From Rotaria socialis (taxonomy: Eukaryota; Rotifera; Eurotatoria; Philodinida; Philodinidae), in NCBI GenBank assembly GCA_905331475.1, contig CAJNYU010002415.1, positions 1 through 64,000 of the forward strand: a stretch of DNA of 64,000 bases, written 5' to 3'. The notes beneath the pieces were generated by a model. It did not search any database, was not told the DNA's origin, and saw only the letters and a list, made by a program, of their open reading frames with translations. Shown here piece by piece: positions 35,689 to 47,760 of this stretch. The translations under genes and the position numbers were made by a program. Position 1 is the first letter of the stretch, and each line of letters begins with the position of its first letter.

Positions 35689-37477
35689 TTAAATTGGCAA
35701 TTCAAATTGAACGCCTATTGAAGCTGATCGAGCCAAACTAACAATTTGAGCGAGTTTAACAGCCTATAAATACGAAAGCAATAACCTATATATATATATA
35801 TATGAATCAATTACGATCTTACTAATCGAGCGCCATCATCAAGATCATCACAAGCAAGTATTTTAAATTGACTATTAGCAAGAATAGCTTTTGCATCATC
35901 AACTCTTGTACCTTGTAATCGTACAACGATGGGTATAGTCAATTTAAGTTCTTTAGCAGCTGCAATAATACCCTGGGCAATAACATCACATCTCATTATA
36001 CCTCCAAATATATTGACAAACACAGCTTGTACCTAATCGTGTACGACAATAATCAATTAACCGATGAATTTAAAAAAAAAACATGTCTCGACATACTCGT
36101 GGATCTGCAGTAATCAATTCAAATGCATTTTTAACTTGTGCAGCTGAAGCACCACCACCAACATCAAGAAAATTAGCTGGATTACCACCGTGCAATTTAA
36201 TTATATCCATTGTAGCCATAGCTAGACCGGCACCATTGACAAGACATCCTATTTCACCATCGAGACCAATATAATTTAGATTGGCTTCTTCTGCTTTCAC
36301 ATCACGCCAATCTTTTTGTGCATTATCTTTCTCATCAAAAACAGCTTGTTGTCGAAATTGTGCATTGTCGTCAATATTAATTTTACAATCCATGCCTATA
36401 TAGAAAAAGGCGTTCGATATTGTGGATTAAACAAAAAACGAAAGCAAACAATAGATTTTCCCATCAGCTGCTTCGGTTAATGGATTGACTTCTAAGAGAA
36501 CAATATCTTTCTTCATAAATAAGTCATATAATTTCATCATAGTATCAGTGACCTAGATATAAAGAAAACCATAATTATTGAAGTTAAAAATAGCAAAATG
36601 AAATTAACGAACTTCTTGGAGAGCATCATTACGAAATCCAAGTTTTTCTCCTATTGCCAATGCATCTTTACGTTCGAGACCAGTAACAATATCAATAGGA
36701 TGATGAATTATTGCTTCCGGATGTTCAACAGCAATCTCTTCAATATGCGTGCCACCTTGAGTTGATGTTATAATTACGGGACCATCAAAACGTCGTTCTA
36801 ATGCCACTAGATGAAAACAAAAATGAACGAGTTCAATTGTAAATCTTAAGAACAAACTCTGCTAACTTGCAAAATAATATTCTCGTCTTGTAAATAATTT
36901 TTCACATATAATAATTTTATCTACAGGTTTTCCATCACGACCTGTTTGGTTTGTATACAATCGATGACCAAGCATTTTTTTTGCCACTTGCTTTGCTTCA
37001 TCAGGTCTATGAAAGTATTTACAGACATGTTTGCTTTTTATTCTATCAATAATTCTTACGAAAACGCCATTTTAACACCACCTTTAAGTCCGCTATCGAA
37101 TGTTCCTCTACCACGACCACCGGCAAGAATCTGAGCTTTGATGACAAAATCACTACCAAGTTCTAAGCAACAAATGAGCTCGTATAAAAAATAAATAAGT
37201 AATATAAAATTCTAACCTTGACTTGCAGCTATTTGATAGGCTTGCTCAGGTGTTTCAGCGACACGATATTTTGGTACACGAATACCAGCTTCTTCTAACA
37301 ATCCCATAGAAACATATTCATGAAGTAATAAATAAAAACGTTTTTGCACTGTTAAATTAGATTTTGTTGACACCGGCGAAAGCTATTCATAAGAAAGAGA
37401 CGAATTAATTATAATTTTTTTTTTCTCTCAAAAATATTCTAATTTACTTTAAGAAGAGAATTTCTAATGAGAGCCAT
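35689..37477 (-). CDS. SUCLA2: Succinate-CoA ligase (ADP-forming) beta subunit, mitochondrial
   Basis: Nine short-intron exons reconstruct from ATG 37477 to TAA 35689. A short basic presequence ([10 protein letters not shown]...) suits mitochondrial import. Then come [20 protein letters not shown], an ATP-grasp nucleotide loop [21 protein letters not shown], the metal-binding EVNPLTEA, and [20 protein letters not shown] followed by [15 protein letters not shown]. The C-terminal CoA-ligase part has [42 protein letters not shown] and ends VQFELPI. The [11 protein letters not shown] and [10 protein letters not shown] wording points to the ADP-forming subunit rather than the GDP-forming SUCLG2. 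With the alpha subunit it converts succinyl-CoA, ADP and phosphate to succinate, CoA and ATP in the TCA cycle. No defects seen. Confidence 0.96.
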
Positions 37478-37890
37478 TGATATTTTTTACTTTGAAAATT
37501 AAAGTTCAGTAAGTAAAAAAAGAATTCCTTATTGAAATAAAACCAAACTGTTCTGCTGCTGTTTACATTCAGCGCACTCGATTCGCTTGTGCTAATACCG
37601 ATAGAATTTATGTACAAGAGGTCGCTCAATGGCAACGACTACATTGATATTTGTCAGCTGTCAAGCACACATCTCAATATTGCAAACCAAAAATTGATCA
37701 AAGGCACGAATTGATTCGCTATTATTCCTTTTTTTTTCTTCATCGTGCGTCATCTGGCTCACTAGATTGTCATCTGGTGCTGTCTATAATACCGCGCACA
37801 ACATTGACAAAAATATATATTGCGGATCAACGAAACATTATCATTCGACTTTCCCCATGGATAGTCGTTGACGTGTAACATTCTATCGCT
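37478..37890. promoter_or_regulatory. Shared promoter between SUCLA2 and the channel gene
   Basis: 413 bp separate two divergent start codons, so both promoters must lie here or overlap. No TATA box or named motif can be defended. Confidence 0.45.
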
Positions 37891-38222
37891 ATGATGTTCA
37901 ATCCGATCCGGTCTAATTCCTATTCTGAATCAGTAAAACAAAATCTAGATCCTCTTGCAACAACTCCCATAGCAAAAACTAGACGATCAGTAATAACTGA
38001 TAGTGTTAATCGAACATCGACCTATAATGATGTGTCAATTGATTTATCTTCTAATCAACAACGATGCCAATCTCAAGATTGTATTATAGATATGCACTTA
38101 AAAAAACGAAGTACTTTACCAAAAGTAAAACCACCACGTGAAGTTTCACTTCGTGTGAAATTTATTCGTCTTGGCGAAGTAAGTTCGATTGTTAAAATCT
38201 ATCTGTCACGACTAAATTTAAC

Positions 38223-38258
<36 letters not shown>

Positions 38259-39462
38259 CTATATATGAAGGTGAATACATTGCATGAAAAATTTTATGCT
38301 GAAGTCGTTATTGAAGCTCGATGGTTGTATGATCCCGATGCAACAGCATGGAATCCAAATCTCTATGTTAAAAATGCACTTGGTGATGTTAAACAAGAAA
38401 TTTCTAGTGAATTAGTTAATAATTTAGATGAACCTGTTTATGCCGATACGAATGATAATGATATTTTTTATGTTTGGGAAATACGTAAAGTATCTGGAAC
38501 ATTCTGGGAAAAACTTGAATTAAATAGTTTTCCAGCTGATGTTCAACAGCTTTCATTACAAATTGTTACACGATGTCCTATTGAAGAATGTATTCTAATT
38601 GAAAATCGTTTACAACCATCGATGGTTAATCGAGAAGCATTTTTAGGTAATGCGAACTTAACAAAAGAAAATATATCATTGATAAATGAATAATAATGAT
38701 GTTTTTAAGCGCAACAAGAATGGTTCCTCTATGAACATATTGAAACACGTTCAACTATAACAACAGAAGATTTCAGTTTCAGACCTATTCGCCAATCGAC
38801 TTATAGTGGTAGATTTTCTATGAAAAGACTTTTTTGTCTTTTGTAAAGGAACGATTTTTATTAATTTTAGTAACTTGTTGTGTTGCTCGTCGGCCTGGTT
38901 ATTTCTATTGGAATGTTTATTTACTTATTTTTTTGATTACACTCATTGCCCTTACTGTCTATGGTGTTGCACCTGAACATCCACATAGTCGTCTACAAAT
39001 TACAGGTTTATAATCATTTGTTTTCTTCCATAAAAATATTTTTCTCTTTAAATAGGCACGCTTTTACTCACGTCGATTATGTTCCGCTGGTCGGTATCTC
39101 GTCTTCTTCCGCCTGTTTCCTATTTAACCCTGCTAGATAAATATACATTGATGTCTCTCGTTTTCATTTCGATGAATTCAATATGGCATTCCATAATTGG
39201 TTTCCTCATTCGAAATATGGGCATATCAAAAATGATCGATTACTATGTACTTATCGTGTTTACAGCGATTTTTATTATTTATCATTGTTTAACGGCTTTT
39301 ATTTTATATCGAGCATTACGTAATCGTCAAATTATGCTTGAAAGCGATCGTAAATATGCATTGAAATTATCTGGCACGTTTGAAACATTTGCACAACGTC
39401 ACAATGATGTACAACGTTTTGAAGATCGACAAACTTCAAGTCACACATCGTTATTCATTTAA
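37891..39462 (+). CDS. Pentameric ligand-gated ion channel subunit lacking the Cys-loop
   Basis: Five exons (37891-38178, 38271-38646, 38710-38808, 38871-39005, 39056-39462) give 434 residues. After a Ser/Thr-rich N-terminus comes the ligand-binding domain: EVSLRVKFIRLGE, FYAEVVIEARWLYDP, WNPNLYVKNA, VWEIRKVSGTF, LNSFPADVQQLSLQI. Four membrane spans follow: M1 in YFYWNVYLLIFLITLIALTV, M2 in LQITGTLLLTSIMF, M3 in LMSLVFISMNSIWHSIIGFL and M4 in YYVLIVFTAIFIIYHCLTAF. In animal Cys-loop receptors a Cys follows FPFDVQ.; here that position is Leu (FPADVQQL), so the defining disulphide is missing. Ligand and ion selectivity cannot be told. The C-terminal tail is basic and short. Intron 1 contains a (CT)n(TA)n run. 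Confidence 0.85.
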
Positions 39463-39512
39463 TCGAACTATCTTATTTTATTTTATTTCATAACAATAAC
39501 AACCTACATATA

Positions 39513-41582
39513 TTATTTTCGTTTATATATACATATCAAATTATTATTTGTTGTCAAACACAAATAATTATCGTTGAGACTAGCTGATAGAATACTAGGT
39601 GGTGTAACATTTTTAACTTGTGGCCAAACAATTTCGTAACGTTTAGTGTCGAATAGTGGCTTCTTGATTTTTCTGTTCATTTGATTCATTCGACTTTGAT
39701 GACAATAAAATGAACCATGGTCACTACCGATAATACATTCGAATGACATCGTTGGTATTTGATCATTTTCATTATTTGTTAAACATACAGCAATTTTTGT
39801 TGCTATTTGTCGGTAAGGATTCGGCAACGTAAGAACGATATGTAATTGCTGATTGGACAAGGTTTGTTCAAGATCGAAACAACAGATTTGATCAAAACCA
39901 AGAATATTTATTGCAATCAAATGACTTTGACTATCGATCAGACGAATCGATTCAATATATTCACCAATTGTGCACATCGATTTTGGAAATGTTAATCGCA
40001 TAGGTGTTTGATTTTGTATAACAAAAAGACCGGAGCTTGTGCCAACTAGAAGTGGAATGTTATGTTTTGATAATGGACAGAAAAATAAATCTGTTATATG
40101 CATAATTGAATCATCGCCATTATCAAAATTGTAGACTTGTGTCGAAGAAATTTTATTAACAAAGGCTGTTGAATCAATATAATCGAATTGTGCAGCTGCT
40201 GAAGTTTTCTTACGAATAAATGAGCCGAGACGGTCAATATACGATTGAATATTAAGAAAACGAACGCTATGATACGAACCAATGACTAATGTCGACGGAT
40301 CACCTGCATGCCAAGTTAAACAAGCAATTGATGAGTTCTACAAAGAAAAAAGCCTGACATTTTTCTAGGAATATAAATTTTGGCTATTGAATTGCTTGCA
40401 GTTGTAAAAAAGCTAACTTACAGGTAATTCAATATGTCCAAACATTATTTTCCATTTATGTGATAAAAGATAAATATGTCCATTAGTTGCACCGACTGCT
40501 AACACATTCAAAGGTTCCTTTTCGTATTGAATTTCTATCCAACATAAACATGAGAAATATTCCGTATTTGGTCTTTCATTTTTATCTTTTATCTTTCGTC
40601 CTATTGGCATCGTAGTCGAACGTAATGATGATACTTCATAGAGATGCGTAACTTCAGATGTATCACAATCAATAAAACATATTTTTTGGCCACCACACGT
40701 TGCTAGCAGATGATTTGATGCATTCGGTTCAAATGCAGACATTCGTACAGAGATCGATGTTAGATCATTATCCGATGTATGATGACAACGAAGAAATTTG
40801 ATTGGTTCAAAATTTGGTTTTGTATTCATTAGATCATTAAACTCAGATGTTAAATGTGTTTTTAAAGTTTTTCTTGTTTGCACTTTTGGTAGTGAGAAAC
40901 AAAGTTCATTGATTTTATTTCCAATTAAATAATTTGCTAATGGCGATAAATGTATTTGAGAAAAATTTGACTGTTTTTCAAATATTTTTATCATTGCATG
41001 ATGAAAATCGTCGAGCAATTTTTTAACAATATGACCATTTTTATCATTACTTGATTCTTGTTTATATTTATCATAGTAAGACATTGACCAAAGACGATCG
41101 ATTTTTGTTTCGATGATTTGTAACCATTGATCTAATTTCAATTGATTATCTTCGATTGTATCATAATTCGAATCAATTACATGTTCAATCGTTGGACAAA
41201 GATGTAAACAGAGAAATTTTTCATTATTTCCCAATAAATTTTCTGTTATATTTATATGTTGTATATGTTTAAAATCTTTAAGAAATATCAATGTTTCTAA
41301 TTTATTATGACTAATATTTAATTTTTCAACGAAATTCTCATGAGATTTTGACCAATCAGAATTAATGGATATCAATTGATTGTAAGATAAATCAAGAGAT
41401 GCAAGTTTTGGTAAAGCTTCAAATGGAAATGAATCTATTTTTATTAGTTGTAAATTTGATAAGTTTAAATCGGTTATTTGACTATAGGATGATGATGGTA
41501 AGCGTTTCGATGAGATCATTAATGAAATAAATTCATTTTGAGAATGTTTACGAAGACGTTTCGTTGGCGATGTCGATGACAT
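39513..41582 (-). CDS. LRWD1: LRWD1/ORCA-like leucine-rich and WD-repeat protein
   Basis: Two exons (41582-40422 and 40337-39513) give 661 residues, close to the 647 of human LRWD1. Residues 35-130 hold leucine-rich repeats (ITDLNLSNLQLIKI, LPKLASLDLSYNQLISI, VEKLNISHNKLETL). A charged linker leads to a WD-type propeller beginning KFLRCHHTSDND, AFEPNASNHLLATCGGQKIC, FIDCDTSEVTHLY, then LNVLAVGATNGHIYLLSHKW and IACLTWHAGDPSTLVIGSY. The match to the first WD blade of ORCA is direct. LRWD1 binds the origin recognition complex and methylated heterochromatin, stabilising ORC on chromatin. Its stop codon is 50 bp from the stop of the convergent channel gene, so the 3' UTRs must be short or overlap. 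Confidence 0.9.
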
Positions 41583-41733
41583 GTTCCTAGAATAAAATCA
41601 ATCGAATTTTTCTTTATTCTTTTCCACATGATTCAGTTTAATTTATTGGAAATTACAATTATGAAAGACACATTGACTAGTTAAAAACAAACACATTCAT
41701 CTGACACGAAAACAAAAATCACCAAAAAAAAAA

Positions 41734-43670
41734 TCATTCGTTATCTATATTGGCCGTCATACTGGTTATTTCATTAATAAATGTTTCAGCGAATAGGGCA
41801 GCGGCTTCTTCCATTGCCTAAAATGTATCTAGTGGTTCTAGTCGAGATCTTAATGGGAAAAAAAGACATCTTACGCGTTCTTCTTGTTCATTTCGAACTA
41901 AATTAGAAAAAAATTGAATTGGATTTGATGATGTTTTACGATTTGAAGAAGAAATTCCATCAATAGAATCAACATCGGGATCGCGAATAAAACGACCTAA
42001 TGGATCGATATAACCCATAGAAAATTTTCTAAAAATAAAAATATATGGGGAAAATTTATTTCGAAAATTTTATTCGCAGCTTACCCTTTTGATTTACTTG
42101 CCGTTTCTTGATTTAGACTTGCAGTTGATGAAGAAACACTTGGATTTCTTTGTCGTGATTGTCTAGTTCTATCTATTGGTGGTGGCGAAGAAGTTGCAAG
42201 CAGTGGATTATCAGAATGAGTCGATATTTCGTCTATTTTATAATTAGATTCGATCATTTCATGCAAGAAAAAAAATTCATCTCTATACCAGGTTCAATCG
42301 TTTTTGTAGGTCGTGATGTCAGTGATGCATCTTCATTACGTAATTTTACCATAAGATCACTGATATGTCGATAGAATGGAACACTTTGTAAAAACCGAGG
42401 AAAATATTCCTAAAACATAAATTTTCTGTTTTTTTTCTAAAATCAATTAATTCTGCCTTTACACGTTGTAATATAACATAAACAATCCATGCAGCTTGAT
42501 CAAATGTATCGTTTGATGGGCCTGCATCAATGTCAGGTTGACAAATACTGCATTCGATTCGTGCTCGAATAGCATCATCGAATCCTAATCGTGATCGTGC
42601 TTGTAATGATATATATCTATAGATATTAAATTTCTTAAATATTTATTTGATTAAAATCAATATTTACTGATCATAAATAGATAATGCATTTTCACTTAAT
42701 ATTTGATTATCAATCATTCGATTCATTGTTCGTTGATAAAAATCTTCAACTGCAAGCCAAAAACGGACTAAATCTACAATTTGTTCTTGTTCAGCGAACT
42801 AAATTAAAAAGCATCGATTCAATTCAAAAAACCATTTGCTTAGTTTACCTCCATAAAATAGGATAATGATGAACTATGATGGAAAATATCATGTAATTGT
42901 AATTGATTACTAGTTAACATTTTAAGTTGATAATTGACATGATATGGACATGATAAATAATCTGGATATGCACTGAAATAAGATGATTCTCAAACTATAC
43001 TTCAATTTCAGTTAAAACCAACTTCTCTTCAATTGATTTCCATGTTTGTTCTCTTGCCATTTGAAAACAATTTGGATCTGGTATCGTACTATTACTCGAT
43101 GGGCAAATTAATGCTGTACAGAAAAAAGAAAAGACATGAGAAGGAGTGAACACATAAAAACATTCGTATAAATACAAAGAGTTAGTCGCCGGATTTCATC
43201 ATCCATTGGAATCAAATATTTTGCATCTATTGATAAATAGCGATGGAATAAACTCAATGCTGCAACTTGTTGATCGTTCGACTTTGAGGAATTTTCTCGA
43301 GCAATTTTTTCGTAGACATGAACATCAAGAATAAATTTTAAATGGGATGATAATGAACAGGATTCCATGTAGAGTATAAAATAGTTAAGTTCATCATTAG
43401 GTGTATAAACAAGATTGTAGAGAGACCGGTGAAGACGAGAACGACGAAGTGATGCAAGTTCAGATGATATCGTACAATGACCTTTATTTAAAAATAATTA
43501 TTATAAAACTAATCGTGATCATTTTCTTTACCGGATTGAATAGCTAAATCTCGATAGTATGAATATTTTTGTATGCCAAAAAGATTTTCAGAACGATTTC
43601 TACTTTTACTACGATTACGTGATCGTTCTAAGCCTTTATTGTTACTACTGAATGCACGAAAAAATGACAT
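41734..43670 (-). CDS. AKAP10: AKAP10-like (D-AKAP2) PKA-anchoring protein with two RGS domains
   Basis: Start ATG at 43670, stop TGA at 41734, with short introns between. The first RGS-like domain reads FILYMESCSLSSHLKFILDV, then ALSLFHRYLSIDAKYLIPMD plus DEIRR, then DPNCFQMAREQTWKSIEE. The second reads FWLAVEDFYQRT, ALSIYDQYISLQARSRLGFD, ARIECSICQPD, then AAWIVYVILQREYFPRFLQS plus VPFYRHISDL. The C-terminal 30 residues (EERAMEEAAALFAETFINEI followed by TSMTANIDNE) form an amphipathic helix placed like the PKA regulatory-subunit binding helix of AKAP10. The order RGS-RGS-AKB matches the family, though the chain is compact. AKAP10 tethers PKA RI/RII and Rab proteins at endosomes and mitochondria. 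Whether the extreme C-terminal PDZ ligand is kept is unclear (ends DNE). Confidence 0.85.
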
Positions 43671-43882
43671 TATTTTTATTCAAAATCTAAATATTACAAA
43701 ATAAAAGTGATAAAAAAAAGTTCTTTCTTTCTTTCATCCATTGATGACATGCGGCAAATAGTGACTCATTCAGATCAAATTTTAGATTTGTTGTCATGAA
43801 CTCTACAGAGGGTGTTAGATGTTGGACATATATAATGATTTATTTTAGTTACATAAAAATAACAGATTATTCTCTGTTAATT

Positions 43883-45160
43883 TCAAACACGAATCATTTT
43901 CCATTTTTGAAGATCACTATTTTGATCAGTCCATAATTGTAATTGTACGCCAGCTGAAATATCATTTGTCGGTACTGAAACTAATTTTCCCGCATTTGAA
44001 TTAGTTATAGTAAACATATTGATAAGTTGAACTACATCTGGAGAACTTCCAAGAACGGGTTGTACTCTCCACAATTGATTACCGCCAGCATGGTAAGGCC
44101 ATTGAATTAAATTTGTACCATCATTGGTACCCCAATCTTCAGAATCTAAGCCTAGACGACTATGAGCTGTAATTATACGATATTGACCACGACCTGCATA
44201 TTGAACATGCCATTTCTAAAAATAGAAAATCATAAATATTCTTTTATTGTGCTAATTTTTCTTTACCTGCCAATCACCTCCATTGTCTGGCCATTGAAAG
44301 ACTCGAGCTCCCCAATTATGCGATGCACTGTCGATTTCCATTAAGAAACCTGTTTGAACATTTTGAAACTGATAAAATCCATCATAATTTGGTTGCCATA
44401 TTTCTAGCAGGTCAATGCTCATTATTGCTGGATAGGTTTCAGGATTAATAGGAGTATCCTTGGACTTGCCTCCAACGCCTAAACCAATTACTAGACACAT
44501 ATTATTAACTTGACGTAATTCATCTGATCTTGTAATTGTATTCACCAAGACATCATCATAATACCATGTAATTAGATCGTAACCCCAATCTAACCCATAT
44601 CGATGTATAACATTACTGGTCGAACTATTCAAGGCTACAAAACTTTCTTCTTTTACTTCACCTTGATTATTTGTATATTTCAATCCATATGAATATTGTG
44701 ACCGGGAATTAAATACTTCCATAATAGTAAGCATTGGTATTGCACCTTGATCTTCTGGTACGAGAAATACTGTTGGCCAAGTACTCTCAGCGGCGGGTAC
44801 TTGTAAACTAATTTCAACGTAGCCATTTTTTATACAAAATTTTCCATTTGTATTTACAGCACCGGAAGTAAAATCTAAATCAATTGGACCATATTCAGTG
44901 GATAAACCAAGTATAAGGGATCGTTCGCGTGTAGCTGTTAGATTTAAGAAACCTTCTTGTGTCACTTTAGCTTGACGTGAAATGGTATTAGCTCGATGAT
45001 TATAATATGATCCCCATGGATATCCTGTATTCCAAACGGATGTATTGAGAGGTGGAGCATTGAAAGGTTCATAGAATATTCGACTTTGCCCTAGAGTTGC
45101 TTCAGTATCAGTGTAGATAGATGGAATAGTCAAAAGAAAGATCAAAGTTATTCTTATCAT
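43883..45160 (-). CDS. Secreted GH16-fold protein with C-terminal ricin-type lectin domain
   Basis: The start at 45160 gives a signal peptide (MIRITLIFLLTIPSI); an upstream in-frame ATG is possible but would bury it. Residues 30-245 form a GH16/laminarinase-like jelly roll: FYEPFNAPPLNTSVWN, SGAVNTNGKFCIKNGYVEIS, then TWPTVFLVPED, YGLDWGYDLITWYYDD. In active enzymes the nucleophile motif is E-I-D-I-x-E; here it is M-L-T-I-M-E, so the first Glu and the Asp are lost while the last Glu remains, and hydrolysis is unlikely. The C-terminal 130 residues are a beta-trefoil: FQWPDNGGDWQKWHV, IQWPYHAGGNQLWRV, LQLWTDQNSDLQKWKMI. One intron of about 50 bp lies at 44218-44268. It probably binds beta-glucans outside the cell. 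Such fusions are common in bacteria and fungi; horizontal origin is inference. Confidence 0.85.
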
Positions 45161-46799
45161 GATAAAAATAATTTTAAATAATAATGAGAAAGAAAATGAG
45201 ATGAGGGTGAGATATACACAGATGAGAACAAACCAGCTGTACGTTTTATTTTGGTTTCGATGATATTCTAAGCGGTTATGAGTTGAGAAACAGTAAATAC
45301 ACGAACTAAAATCGCCGCTCTCTTCCTCTCTCATTACAATCAGTAAATTATAATTATACTCATGAATCGGGCCTCGGATTGCTAGTTTTGAAAGAGTAGG
45401 ATATTGAAAATTGGTTGTTTAAAACTTTTCCTGCTTTGTCAAGATTTCATTTTAATTCTTTCTTGAATTAAATTCAACTGAAATATGTTTATTTACATAT
45501 TAATACATTAATAAAAAAAGTAGATCAGGATGTGGGTAATGGCTTGTATTGCGGTTACACTCACATCTACCTATACACCCAAATTGAGTTTTAAAATTTT
45601 CAAAACTGGCATCATGAGTTTTTCAACCAAGAAATGTTTTCAAAAACTATCAATGGCAAATCATTGGATGCAGAATTTCAGCCTCTACAAGATGGGCTAT
45701 TTCATTTTGACTTTTGTAGCTAAGAACAACGTAGACTCTAATACACTTTCTAACTCACTGTGCCGCTTATGAGCTTCCATACAGATGGATGTATCGATTT
45801 CGCTTTTGTTTATAACGATTAGTTATAAAGAAAAGATAACACTGATAAAAATCAAATAATTGTGATCATGTTAAGTATCAGAATTCGTTGAGAAAAAAGT
45901 AGCTTAGAGAAATTGGTTTTTAGCCTTTCAAAGCCCGGTCAAAACACTGCAAAACTAGCTCTAGAAGTATTTCATTTGGAGAGATAGTTGTAAAAGAAAT
46001 TGCAGTTTCTTAGCGACTCTGAAGAAAAAGGATCATTTTATGTCACAAATTCATGGAACCAAAACTCTCCTCTATAAGCTCGATACTTTATCCAAAAAAG
46101 GTCATTTTATGCACTATTCAACAATTTGTTATACTTGTTAAATTTCTCTTCTATCATTGTTCAAATCATGCTGTAATGTTCTCTGCTTGATCATTTATAA
46201 GATTATCAATTTAATATTTAATTGTTTTTATATTATGTGTTCCTTATACTTTATTAAAATGAAGAACACAACGAATTGAGATAAAATGTGACAGAAAAAA
46301 TAAAAATACAAAAAAAAGACGTGTCTGTGACAGAAATCTGCTTGAAAAAAACAATTATTGTCATTGTTTGGATCGAATTCTAGAAGGAAAAGAAAATATC
46401 TAAAAGTTATAAAACCATGAGAATTATAAGTACACGGTAAAAACAATAGTTTTCATAAAAATGACTGAAAAATTTCTGCCGACGAATAATTCTTATAGAA
46501 GTTAGTGATTGACATTAAGACAACAAATATTGCAATGTATAGAACTTACCGGTCAAAAATATTGCTCAATTTTCGAATTGAAGACAAGCAAAGATACTAA
46601 TGAACCATGACGAATTTTATCTGAATAAAAAATAAAACAATATATGTAATTCGTCGTTCAACTATGAGAAAGGGTATGTGAGTATGAAAAGGACGAGGAG
46701 AATTAAAATATGTTCTTATCGCTTCCGACCCAAACTATGAATCTGGCGGACTCAGCTAATATTTTGTATTTAACTCATACTTTTAAAAATCTTAACGAT
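45161..46799. other. Intergenic, no gene seen
   Basis: AT-rich. Apart from the short telomere-motif junction at 45529-45580, nothing can be supported. Confidence 0.45.
45529..45580. repeat. Telomere-motif hairpin, decayed
   Basis: GGATGTGGGTAATGG on the left and CACATCTACCTATACACCC on the right, with about 18 bp between. Same orientation as the clearer members. Confidence 0.45.
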
Positions 46800-46812
46800 T
46801 CTTTATAAACCT

Positions 46813-47720
46813 TCAACAAATACTTTTGACATATCAGGAATCATATCAATAGAAACTGGAGACATGCCGAGATGTAAATTATGTGTTACATGTTGTTATA
46901 TAATACCCCATGTATCTAAAGTGCCGATCTTTTCTTCAGCACCGTAAACTTGAATTTCAACTCGTAATGATTTTGCATCAAAATTCTTGTCAAAATCCTT
47001 CATTCTAATTCGATACACACAAATCTATTTTGAAAGAATAAATCCATACCCAAACGATATTAGAAAGTATCGCTAATTTTAATGAAATATCTTTGGCACT
47101 GATGATTTCTAAATATAGTCGTTTTTTTTGTTTGATATTTGTAGACATTAGCTCTCTTGCATGTTGTGTGTCAATACCACTTTGTTTACTTTCTAATGAA
47201 ATAATTTCAATGAAATGTGTTACTGGAGTAATTGATGCATCGGTTAATTTAAGTTCATTTTTACCATGTGTTACAGCAGCAGCAAATTCGAGTCTTGTTT
47301 AGCGTTCGATAAAACTCTAAAACAACACTGTAGCACGTATTTTTCTCTATTTTATATTTGTTTAATTATATTACAAAATCAGAATCAAATGGTTTCTTTT
47401 TAAAACGAACTAAACATTTACTCGAAATAAATTGTCAAAATGACATTTTTAATTGTTGACCAACTAGTTTTTCTGTTATAAATATGGCGCGACGAGGATC
47501 ATGTTTAAGTATTGCAACAACTGAATTAGATACAATATCACCATATTGTGATATCATTGGATACGGAGTAGATGGTAATTCTATTGAAAAAGAAAAGATG
47601 ATCTTTCCTATCTTCAGATTTAAATCAACATGATCGATGAAGACTAAATTAAACAAGTACGAATCTATCTGGAGTATAAAAACGCTGCACAAGGATCGGA
47701 ATATCAGAGTTTTGAAACAA
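46813..47720 (-). pseudogene. Unrecognised protein pseudogene with in-frame stops
   Basis: Read on the minus strand, a coding-like frame runs IELPSTPYPMISQYGDIVSN, then AILKHDPRRAIFITEKLVGQ, a TGA after KMSF, QFISSKCLVRFKKKPFDSDF, an intron ending GTTTTAG, SFIER, a TAA, TRLEFAAAVTHGKNELKLTD, then THFIEIISLESKQSGIDTQH, KKRLYLEIISAKDISLKLAI, then YRIRMKDFDKNFDAKSLRVE followed by IQVYGAEEKIGTLDTWGII, a TAA, QHVTHNLHLGMSPVSIDMIP and a final TAA. The frame is maintained on both sides of each stop, so loss is by point mutation. At about 47035-47060 either a 25-base intron or a deletion shifts the frame. No domain is recognised. Confidence 0.55.
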
Positions 47721-47760
47721 AAAGATACTATCGACCAGATTTGCATTCATCCTCGTACCC

